Source: CAVVFX01 sp963747535 (lineage in GTDB: Bacteria; Acidobacteriota; Terriglobia; Bryobacterales; Bryobacteraceae). From it: a stretch of DNA of 64,000 nucleotides. The DNA lies in the NCBI GenBank assembly GCA_963747535.1, contig CAVVFX010000017.1:434001-498000 (forward strand), given 5' to 3'. The notes under the pieces are model-generated. The model was given only the letters and a program-made list of their open reading frames with translations, ran no database searches and had not been told where the DNA came from. This document shows positions 53,901-59,603 of this stretch, piece after piece. The number at the start of each line of letters is the position of its first letter. The first letter of the stretch is position 1. The translations under genes and the position numbers were made by a program.

Positions 53901-54171
53901 CCGCTGATGCCGCGAAGATGCGCTGCACAATGGCACTCTTCTCCGGGTCGCCAGGAACGATAGGAATCGTGCCGTCCGTCATGGGCTTGAGCGCTTCGTC
54001 GCGGATGTCGAGCCGCATATTGGCCATGCGCGAACTCTTGTCCGGACCGTGGCAGCGGAAGCAGGTGTCCGACATGATCGGACGAATATCACGATTGAAA
54101 CTAATTGACGCACATTGCGAGACGAGCGCCGAGCAACAGATTCCGCCCAGCAAACGAACTACGTTGTTCAT
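50968..54171 (-). CDS. Cytochrome-type DUF1549/DUF1553 protein (module C)
   Basis: This 1067-residue secreted protein starts MNNVVRLLGGICCSALVSQC, a signal that could also be a lipoprotein signal. It contains a PSCyt1 cytochrome c-like domain (FNRDIRPIMSDTCFRCHGPD, then AKRMPPQFAHKDLTEKQKQT), DUF1549 (RRVTLDLTGLPPAPEEVRAF, MHWLDAVRYADTCGFHGDNI, GSTMGCSECHDHKFDPFKSK), a beta-sandwich insert at about 430-640 that looks like a carbohydrate-binding or discoidin-type domain, and DUF1553 (NPLTARVIANRFWREFFGTG, RQSRFRVDAENVRDTMLEVS, FDAPSREECTVNRVLSNTPL). It has two CxxCH motifs. It is paired with the DUF1501 gene downstream, as in module A. Confidence 0.92.
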   Translation of the reverse strand: MNNVVRLLGGICCSALVSQCASISFNRDIRPIMSDTCFRCHGPDKSSRMANMRLDIRDEALKPMTDGTIPIVPGDPEKSAIVQRIFAASAAKRMPPQFAHKDLTEKQKQTIRQWVAEGAVYEGHWAYSPLKRPAVPEVAGATNPIDAFIQERLAKDGLRPSPEADSRTLIRRVTLDLTGLPPAPEEVRAFENDRSADAYEKVVDRLLASPRYAEQQAMHWLDAVRYADTCGFHGDNIFPAWPYRDYVLRAFRDNMPFDRFTREQLAGDLMPDATIDQKVASAYNRLNRTSAEGGIQPKEYLAKYGADRVRTVSIVWLGSTMGCSECHDHKFDPFKSKDFYSMKAFFADVEETGLVPDRGEKAWGTRLELPAPEQTQLRDRLDAQIDVLKKKLAAFPAPTADREKELTARWKSGALAWQFQRPEEAHSLHGAVLNIYNDKPVDSLVYVQDGGAASLHPNRAAGDGLIVASGPNPDNETYVVTLRPGAGAWTELGLDVVEDESLPGNRISRGADRFLLTGVDAVLQEPGQAARKIQFFTALGDKTTDNGMPAIAAIDNDPETGWGVGLGESSDPFLALRFAEKLTTTPESRIVVTLRHDSTAYRRAVIGRFRLALSSGEYSWPADGTSAKRVKGDADAKASSSGLSPDMRAGLVEAPEKRKPAQTKEILDYFQWSSPATAPLRAELDKLEGDRSILNSQIPRVVTTVAVQPQETRILPRGNWMDESGEIVEPAIPGFLGKLDTGGRRANRLDLAGWIVSEQNPLTARVIANRFWREFFGTGISKSVDDLGSQGEWPTHPELLEWLASEFKHPEWRSEGTHAWDVKHLIRTIVLSHTYRQSSLPTPEIESKDPENRLYARQSRFRVDAENVRDTMLEVSGLLQNRFGGPSVKPYQPDGYMATLNFPKREYSASRGADLYRRGVYTLWQRTFLNPSLLNFDAPSREECTVNRVLSNTPLQALDLLNDPIYVEAARVFAENALTKAGANFDRQLNWIFNEALDRGPSPQEREILAGLYRDNLQRFSASPEDAKKFVSVGDSPVPDRAKIPQLAAVTTVTRAVLNLHETITRN

Positions 54172-54224
54172 GTCGGTGACCCTTTATATTATGCTCACTA
54201 CTGGACGCCTCTGAAATTTCCGCT

Positions 54225-55454
54225 ATGAACCGCTGTGTACTGACGCTCGCAGTTGCAATGGCATGGGTTTCCCTCGATGCCCAGACCCTGAAGACCCGTT
54301 ATACGGTCGAGTTCTCGTCCGGCAGCACCGCGGCGTATTCTGACGAACGCGGCTACGGCTTCGAACCAGGCGTCGCCGTGACCGGTGGAAAGGGCTTCGC
54401 CACCAGTGACAAGCCATTCTATTTCTCGGCCGCCGTGCCGGAAGGGAATTACCGGGTCACGGTGAAATTGGGCGATCCCGAGGGTGAATCTACCACCACG
54501 ATTAAGGCCGAACTCCGCCGGTTGATGGTCGAAAAGGTGCACACGGCGCGCGGGCAGATGCGGACCGTCAGCTTCGTGGTGAACGTCCGCACCGCGCAAA
54601 TCTCTACTGGCGGCGAAGTCAGGTTGAAGCCTCGCGAGAAGACTATGGAGGCACCCGCCTGGGACAACAAACTCACCCTGGAATTCAGCAACTCCGAACC
54701 GAAAGTGGCCGCGATCACCATCGAGAAAGTAGATGTGCCCACGCTCTACATCGCCGGCGATTCGACCAGCACCGATCAGCCGCGCGAGCCTTTCAACAGT
54801 TGGGGCCAGATGTTGACCCGCTTTTTCAAACCGGAAATCGCGGTGGCCAATCACGGCGAGTCCGGCGAGTCGCTCAAAGGGTTTATCGGCGAAAAACGGC
54901 TGGACAAAGTTGCCAGCATCATCAAGCCGGGCGACTGGCTGTTCATCCAGATGGGACACAACGACCAGAAAGAGAAGGGTGAAGGCGTGGGCGCGTTCAC
55001 GACGTACAAGGCATCGCTGAAGCATTTCATCGAGGTTGCCCGCGAACACGGCGCTACACCGGTGTTGATCACTTCCATGAATCGCCTTACCTTCGACGCC
55101 GGGGGCAAGATCACGAACAGTCTGGGCGATTATCCCGAAGCGGTACGGCAGACTGCGAGCGAAGAGAAGGTGGCGTTGATCGATCTCAACGCCATGAGCA
55201 AACCGTTCTACGAAGCTCTCGGTCCCGTGAAGGCGCATGTGGCGTTCGCCGGCAGCGATACTACGCATCACAGCGACTACGGCAGCTACGAACTGGCCAA
55301 ATGCATTGTGCAGGGAATTAAAGATGCCAAGCTGCCGCTGGCGAAGTACCTGGTGGATGTGCCGGCGTTCGATCCCGGGCATCCCGATTCGCCGGATCGA
55401 TTCGACGTCCCGCCTGACCCGGTGGTCAAGACGGAACGACCGTACGGAAATTAA
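54225..55454 (+). CDS. Secreted SGNH esterase, rhamnogalacturonan acetylesterase-like (CE12)
   Basis: This 409-residue protein has a signal peptide (MNRCVLTLAVAMAWVSLDAQ). An N-terminal beta-sandwich at about 22-165 (YGFEPGVAVTGGKGFATSDK) is followed by an SGNH hydrolase with catalytic Ser in LYIAGDSTSTDQPREPFNSW, the Gly block in VANHGESGESLKGFIGEKRL, Asn in WLFIQMGHNDQKEKGEG and the Asp/His dyad in GSDTTHHSDYGSYELAKCIV. This layout is typical of CE12 esterases that remove acetyl groups from pectic rhamnogalacturonan. With the rhamnonate-dehydratase-like enzyme 33 kb away it hints at use of rhamnose-containing plant polymers. Confidence 0.9.
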   Translation: MNRCVLTLAVAMAWVSLDAQTLKTRYTVEFSSGSTAAYSDERGYGFEPGVAVTGGKGFATSDKPFYFSAAVPEGNYRVTVKLGDPEGESTTTIKAELRRLMVEKVHTARGQMRTVSFVVNVRTAQISTGGEVRLKPREKTMEAPAWDNKLTLEFSNSEPKVAAITIEKVDVPTLYIAGDSTSTDQPREPFNSWGQMLTRFFKPEIAVANHGESGESLKGFIGEKRLDKVASIIKPGDWLFIQMGHNDQKEKGEGVGAFTTYKASLKHFIEVAREHGATPVLITSMNRLTFDAGGKITNSLGDYPEAVRQTASEEKVALIDLNAMSKPFYEALGPVKAHVAFAGSDTTHHSDYGSYELAKCIVQGIKDAKLPLAKYLVDVPAFDPGHPDSPDRFDVPPDPVVKTERPYGN

Positions 55455-55529
55455 GGTGAGAGGGCTTAGTTTCCCGGGGAATGCGGATAAGAATATCTTG
55501 TAACTCGTTGAAGAAAATAGCTTTACTAG

Positions 55530-56053
55530 TTATCGGGTTCGTTTGGTCATTTTAACATCCGGCGGTCCCAGGCCACTCGAAACGCCCAATTCGGCAGCAG
55601 GCTGACCGGCGTTTTGCGATTCGAACCCAATTTCCGACTTTTTCCTTTCTTTCTGGGCATTTATAAGTTCGGTTCGAGCCTTGTAGAAGCCCCGATCGGA
55701 GGACTGGTGGTAGCGGATGAGCAGGCCCAGGTCCGGGTGAAAGTAGCCAGAGACGGCGGGGCATTCAGGGCGATGGACTGAAGGCGAAAGGCGCGCAAGC
55801 TCAACCACTGATTCTGAGCCATTTTCTCCAGGAGGATCTGCTCGGAGGCGGTAGCGGGCGGAAATTCGTTGTGGAGATCGGCGAGGAGCAGGTTGAATTG
55901 CTCGCGTTCTTCGCCGGCGATGAAAACTACGGAACTGGTGAAGCCGTGGGAAAGACGATTGCGGCACGATCGGGTTTTGCCTTCCGCTGTCTGGGGTCCG
56001 GTAGATCTCTCCGCATTGCGGCGATTGGCTTCAATTTGGGCTAGCGTGGCCAT
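55530..56053 (-). pseudogene. Frameshifted member of the 'ATLAQIEANRRNA' family
   Basis: From ATG 56053 the frame encodes MATLAQIEANRRNAERSTGP, QTAEGKTRSCRNRLSHGFTS and later EQILLEKMAQNQWLSLRAFR. Conservation then jumps to another frame that supplies YFHPDLGLLIRYHQSSDRGF, YKARTELINAQKERKKSEIG and stops at 55530. The switch falls at about 55741-55770. Members of this family are scattered in many copies in Acidobacteriota genomes and have no known function. The intact length would be about 170 residues. Frameshift by mutation is the simplest reading. Confidence 0.6.
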
Positions 56054-56772
56054 GGGTACAAGTCTCCTCTGGCGAGTCCTGGCCGGTTGGCCGGTCATGG
56101 ATTCGCAGTTTGATTCCCAGGATGTCGGCGGGGAGGATCGTGAGGCAGGCGCGAAAATCACGATCTAGTTTAGTCATAGCATAGAGTTCGGCGAAAACGT
56201 TCTTGGGGAGCTGCAAGCAATTGAGGGGAGGGGAAATATAAGTTGAACTGGGGATTTCGGGATAACGGGGATGGGAGGGCAGAGTCGGCAACTTGAATGG
56301 GCCGGGAAATTTGGAGGTTAGAAGTTGTTGGGGCCAGACGAGAGGTGTGCGTGACGCAATAGCGCCGGGGAGGATTTATCGGCGATAAGTCGCGCGCGTC
56401 GGGGATTTCTCGACAGAGGTGTCGGAGCCATCAATGCTGCCGTCAAGGTTGCGGCTTGGGCGTGATACGGCCGAGTGCCCGTTTTAGCAGAGCCGGTCAG
56501 CGATTGGTAAACGCTGGACGACAAGGGAGGATCTATCTCACGACGCGCGGCGTCGAAACCCTGCAGCTGATCGATTTAATGGACGGAAGGGCTGTTATCG
56601 TTAGCGATGATTCGCGCTCCCCGAAAGTCGGCATTCGTTCAACGTCCGGATGACCGTCAACCGCCTACCTCGATGCTTGTGTTTGGGCACCTCCGCTCGG
56701 GAGCACCTGCGGTGCAGGCCGGGCACCGAGTTTGATTGAGGGCGTTCTTGCTGTACGCCAGGGACCCTGACG
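56054..56772. other. Gene-poor accessory tract with a double hairpin
   Basis: No convincing gene is seen over about 720 bp; the open frames are short and without ribosome sites. At 56695-56718 two perfect hairpins follow each other, GCTC/GAGC around GG and CCTGC/GCAGG around GGT. This again repeats the paired-hairpin layout of the dispersed repeat but with different sequences. Purine-rich AT-poor stretches at 56210-56300 have no recognisable role. Confidence 0.4.
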
Positions 56773-57009
56773 ATGGAAACGTCGTCCGACCGCACCGATC
56801 CATGCCGTCAATGCTATTTCTTCGCAAACTTCAGATTCGATTCAGACGGAGAGCGATACGTCCGCTCACTCGATGGACGGTGTCGCGGAAACTGGAACTT
56901 TCGCGAAGCATATCACTGCCTAAATTTATCAAAAACAAAGGTCGCCTCGCCATCAACAATGATCCTAATGTTTAGGAGTTGTGGATTGTCCGGAGCCGGT
57001 GAGACCTGA
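56773..57009 (+). CDS. Possible small Cys-rich protein
   Basis: A 78-codon frame starts METSSDRTDPCRQCYFFANF and continues RFDSDGERYVRSLDGRCRGN, then YHCLN. Cys pairs spaced CxxC and later GRC and HC suggest a small zinc-binding protein. AGGGA stands about 8 bases before the ATG. The last 97 bp overlap the end of the convergent hypothetical gene, so the true C-terminus is doubtful. I do not recognise a family with certainty. Confidence 0.3.
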   Translation: METSSDRTDPCRQCYFFANFRFDSDGERYVRSLDGRCRGNWNFREAYHCLNLSKTKVASPSTMILMFRSCGLSGAGET

Positions 57010-57440
57010 ACTTCTCTTGGTTGAACGAGTACCTGGTATTCACCTAGGTCGAAATCGTGGCCAAACACCTTACCGAACACAGGAGGGCCCGCGTGACGGA
57101 ATGTTAGCCCTTGGCAGCCCTGTTCCAAAGCCGGCCGAAGCTTCTCGAACTCCAATACGTCCTGCGTCAGATCCATGGTATCGATCGGTAGCGAAACTTT
57201 GCCATGAGTGATGACGTGAAGGAGAATACCAGTGTTTGTGGCGTCGTCCTGAGTGATTGAACCGCGCCACGTGATATCGTTCTTGGTTCGCTCAGCTATC
57301 AAATACAGATCATCTACAAACCGATCCAGGTGCGCCAAGAACTCAGTATCGCCGCCGCATTTCATCTTAGGCCCAGCGAAATTGGCGAACAGGGTATCGC
57401 GTTCTAAGTCAAATAGTTCAGCATCCATTCCGGAGAGCAT
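56913..57440 (-). CDS. Hypothetical protein, family not recognised
   Basis: This 175-residue soluble, acidic protein starts MLSGMDAELFDLERDTLFAN, with CGGDTEFLAHLDRFVDDLYL in the middle and a beta-rich end (QVLVQPREVQVSPAPDNPQL, IIVDGEATFVFDKFRQ). No signal peptide, membrane helix or catalytic motif is visible. It is preceded on the same strand by another unknown small gene (57526-57768) and lies in a tract of pseudogenes and a toxin-antitoxin pair, so it may be horizontally acquired. Confidence 0.5.
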   Translation of the reverse strand: MLSGMDAELFDLERDTLFANFAGPKMKCGGDTEFLAHLDRFVDDLYLIAERTKNDITWRGSITQDDATNTGILLHVITHGKVSLPIDTMDLTQDVLEFEKLRPALEQGCQGLTFRHAGPPVFGKVFGHDFDLGEYQVLVQPREVQVSPAPDNPQLLNIRIIVDGEATFVFDKFRQ

Positions 57441-57525
57441 GAAGCAATCCGAGCACGGCGGACGTTGCAGGATCGCGTGGTCTCAATACCACCCGAATCC
57501 GGGTGGCTGCCGTGTACACCGTAAT

Positions 57526-57768
57526 TCAGGTGAGGGATCTGCGACCCCATGAGGTGAGATCCACCTCGCCCTTCCCTGCTACGGAACGGCCGAATTCTAA
57601 TGAACTCTTCCCATCGGTTCCGTCAGTGAAGCGGACCCGAAAATGGAATCGCTGTAGAGCAGCGGCGAGTCGGCGAAATGCGAGCGTCTTGTTCCTGAAC
57701 ATAGCATCGTCCGAAAGTGAAAAGTCGGACAGATCCAGGATGTACTGGAGCTTTGCATTCGCCGTCAT
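57526..57768 (-). CDS. Small hypothetical protein
   Basis: This 80-residue protein starts MTANAKLQYILDLSDFSLSD and has KTLAFRRLAAALQRFHFRVR and DGKSSLEFGRSVAGKGEVDL. It has no recognised family. It lies 85 bp upstream of the unknown gene at 56913-57440 on the same strand and may form a pair with it. Its small size lowers certainty. Confidence 0.4.
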   Translation of the reverse strand: MTANAKLQYILDLSDFSLSDDAMFRNKTLAFRRLAAALQRFHFRVRFTDGTDGKSSLEFGRSVAGKGEVDLTSWGRRSLT

Positions 57769-58169
57769 GGTGGCGACGGCCCTGGGACCGGACCGGCATT
57801 ATGGAGATCGATGCTGGCGGACTCCATGCCGGACGGCTGTCAGTGGTGGCTTGGACTGGCACCGAGTGATGCCCCTGACAACGAATCTGGAAATCGAGCG
57901 GCTCCAAGCCGATCACGGCGACTTACCTCGGGCAATGTTCGCGTCGTCGGTCGCCGCCAGGGTGAAACCGAGTTCGCAGATCATATCGTATCTGTGCCAA
58001 CACAGTACGCGAAAAAGCCGCTGCTCCGAGGCGAAAAGTAGCGATTCGTTTCGGGATTGTGGTGCCGGGCGTGAACTAGGCTTCTGAGGATAGATCATCC
58101 CGACGCCCTAGCGTTTAGGGATCCACTTGGGCGTGTAGTCGCCAATCTGTACTTTGAAATGATCAGAGA
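57769..58169. other. Gap without a recognisable gene
   Basis: About 400 bp between the small unknown gene and the BrnA stop. I see no gene with a start codon and ribosome site, no hairpin of note and no repeat copy. It presumably holds the promoter of the leftward unknown pair. Confidence 0.4.
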
Positions 58170-58490
58170 CTAGCCATGCTTCGCTTCACGCCGGATCCCC
58201 TCGGCAATCCACATTCGGAGTTGCGTCTGGTAGCCTACGGACTTCGCAGCCGCGATGTGTTTCGCCGCAGCGATTTGTTCCGGGGCCAAGCGCAGTGAAA
58301 TCGGCGACTTGACACTGGCGTGCCGGTCACGGATCTTTCTGGCCAACGCGGGTGACAGCTTGGCTTGGGCAGCCTCAGGCAGCTGATTCCACACGCCGGC
58401 GACGGAGTGACTTTCGAAGTACTCCGCGGCCTCCTGGTCGGATTGAATCTTCGGGAGTGGTGACTTTGCGGGCGAAAGTTTCTTCTTCAT
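58170..58490 (-). CDS. brnA: BrnA-type antitoxin
   Basis: This 106-residue antitoxin of the BrnT/BrnA type II system has a C-terminal ribbon-helix-helix-like region (SVKSPISLRLAPEQIAAAKH, YQTQLRMWIAEGIRREAKHG) that binds DNA and represses the operon in known systems. The N-terminal part (SDQEAAEYFESHSVAGVWNQ) is the typical toxin-wrapping segment. The ATG at 58488-58490 is preceded by GGTGGAGCAA overlapping the toxin stop, so translation is coupled. A GTG at 58499 is the longer alternative. Confidence 0.85.
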   Translation of the reverse strand: MKKKLSPAKSPLPKIQSDQEAAEYFESHSVAGVWNQLPEAAQAKLSPALARKIRDRHASVKSPISLRLAPEQIAAAKHIAAAKSVGYQTQLRMWIAEGIRREAKHG

Positions 58491-58499
58491 TTGCTCCAC

Positions 58500-58763
58500 C
58501 TATTTTCGGCGAAATAGCCGTCGTTCGCTCGCATCCATGTCCCGGGCAGTGATCACTCTCAACAAACTTCCGGGCAATCGTCGGAACACGACGAAGGCCA
58601 GGCGGCCATCCAGGGTCTCGCCTAACGCGATGTATCGTTTCTGGCGGGTTCGCCTGACTTTGTGATTACCGGCAGAGACTTCCTCCACTTCATCTGGCGT
58701 GAACTCGTGTCTTTCGATATGGCAGATGTTGTCATCATCCCATTCAAAACCGGAAATAACCAC
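58500..58763 (-). CDS. brnT: BrnT-type ribonuclease toxin
   Basis: This 87-residue RelE-like ribonuclease toxin has the family-typical start FEWDDDNICHIERHEFTPDE, the basic strand RRTRQKRYIALGETLDGRLA and the end RVITARDMDASERRLFRRK. In characterised systems BrnT cleaves RNA and is neutralised by BrnA encoded immediately downstream, which is the order here. The start is a GTG at 58761-58763. Setting in a pseudogene-rich tract fits a mobile accessory module. Confidence 0.88.
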   Translation of the reverse strand: MVISGFEWDDDNICHIERHEFTPDEVEEVSAGNHKVRRTRQKRYIALGETLDGRLAFVVFRRLPGSLLRVITARDMDASERRLFRRK

Positions 58764-58770
58764 AATGCTA

Positions 58771-58792
58771 TCGTATCAATTTGTATATACGA
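58771..58792 (-). promoter_or_regulatory. Palindromic operator candidate of brnTA
   Basis: Eight bases before the brnT start begin TCGTAT (58771-58776) and its inverted partner ATACGA (58787-58792), with the perfect palindrome GTATATAC at 58783-58790 inside. Position overlapping the promoter fits autoregulation by the BrnA ribbon-helix-helix protein. Confidence 0.5.
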
Positions 58793-59021
58793 AACGCTAC
58801 CACCGCGAAGATGCACTTTTCACCTAGCCGGATAACCCGCCTATGCGCGGAAGTGGTGCTGTGCGCCGGATGCGAGATCAGCCAGGTCACGGAGGACGGC
58901 ATTCAATCCAACTACTTCCGCGAGGCAACCCGGCGGCGCACATTCCGGTATCGGGACCCTCCGGGCGCAACTTTCGGAACCGTGTTACCGCCCCAACTTC
59001 CGTTTGGCGCGTGGTCCAGAA
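58793..59021. other. Intergenic, no gene seen
   Basis: Short frames on both strands lack ribosome sites and protein-like composition. This is the first part of the 840-bp tract between brnT and the PQQ dehydrogenase; the rest is covered by the remnant, the repeat and the short ORF listed next. Confidence 0.35.
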
Positions 59022-59308
59022 CTAACGCAAACCGGCGCTTCGGGCCCGTTCGAAGTCCTCGGCGACCTTCCCAAGTTGCACGTTACTCAGGGTGACGATT
59101 GCTCCCGGCCCGACGGAAACACCCGCACCACCGCTCCAAGCCTTGATGGCATTCTCGTGCTGCGGGTCGACCGTTTCGACGTAAGCGAAGGTGGCACCGG
59201 GCCAGCGTAGAGCAACCTCTTGCTCACATGTACCGAGCGGTTCAGCAGAATTAAGGTTCGCTTCCCTGCCGCGCCCTGGAACGCGATCACGAGAATATCC
59301 GGATTGCC
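59022..59308 (-). pseudogene. Frameshifted C-terminal remnant of a probable glycosidase-like protein
   Basis: Reading leftward from 59308 the peptide GNPDILVIAFQGAAGKRTLI and LLNRS is followed, after a shift of frame at about 59215-59230, by EVALRWPGATFAYVETVDPQ, HENAIKAW, VSVGPGAIVTLSNVQLGKVA and a stop at 59022-59024. The beta-strand pattern and the 'LILLNRS ... PGAIVTL' spacing resemble the C-terminal sandwich domain of secreted glycoside hydrolases. No start or catalytic domain remains. The homology ends exactly where the palindromic repeat at 59309 begins, as if the repeat marks a deletion or insertion junction. Family naming is tentative. Confidence 0.5.
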
Positions 59309-59345
59309 GGGCAGACCACGAAAAACGATCGTCTGCCCCGCAGGA
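59309..59345 (+). repeat. Dispersed palindromic repeat copy abutting a gene remnant
   Basis: GGGCAGAC (59309-59316) pairs perfectly with GTCTGCCC (59331-59338), with the conserved loop core CGAAAAACGA, and the tail is altered to CGCAGG. The first hairpin is absent. The left edge coincides with the end of recognisable coding sequence of the remnant. Confidence 0.7.
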
Positions 59346-59415
59346 CAGCAGAGCCGCAACGAAACTTTCGGTCCGAGCTTTCAGCCATCAACGGTCAGCG
59401 ATCGGCCATTTGAAG

Positions 59416-59511
59416 ATGCCGGTCGCCGGCTTCGCCGTGCTCCGCGGCAGGCCAAGGGCCTACTCCACCAAGAAATCGGTCGCGGGTCGAGACGAAATCA
59501 AGGTCAAGTAG
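59416..59511 (+). CDS. Short ORF directly followed by a terminator
   Basis: A 31-codon frame starts MPVAGFAVLRGRPRAYSTKK and ends DEIKVK at TAG 59509-59511. A textbook terminator begins 7 bases later, which argues that this is the real 3' end of a transcript. The peptide could be a tiny gene or the tail of a lost larger gene, since the frame is open further upstream without a good start. Function unknown. Confidence 0.35.
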   Translation: MPVAGFAVLRGRPRAYSTKKSVAGRDEIKVK

Positions 59512-59517
59512 TACGGG

Positions 59518-59545
59518 CGGTTGCGGCTCAGCAACCGTTTTGTTG
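59518..59545 (+). terminator. Rho-independent-like terminator
   Basis: CGGTTGC (59518-59524) pairs with GCAACCG (59531-59537) around GGCTCA, followed by TTTTGTTG. This is the best classical terminator I see in the window. It lies 59 bp before the PQQ dehydrogenase start and would insulate that gene. Confidence 0.65.
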
Positions 59546-59603
59546 TCGAATTTTGCAACTACCTGCAGAGTCTGGACTCAGCCAGTTGGAATAGACTGTA
59601 CCT

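Noticed and set aside
58112..58168. Minus-strand peptide VSDHFKVQIGDYTPKWIPKR directly behind BrnA
   Set aside because: It has no start codon after the preceding stop and is only about 20 codons; probably chance.
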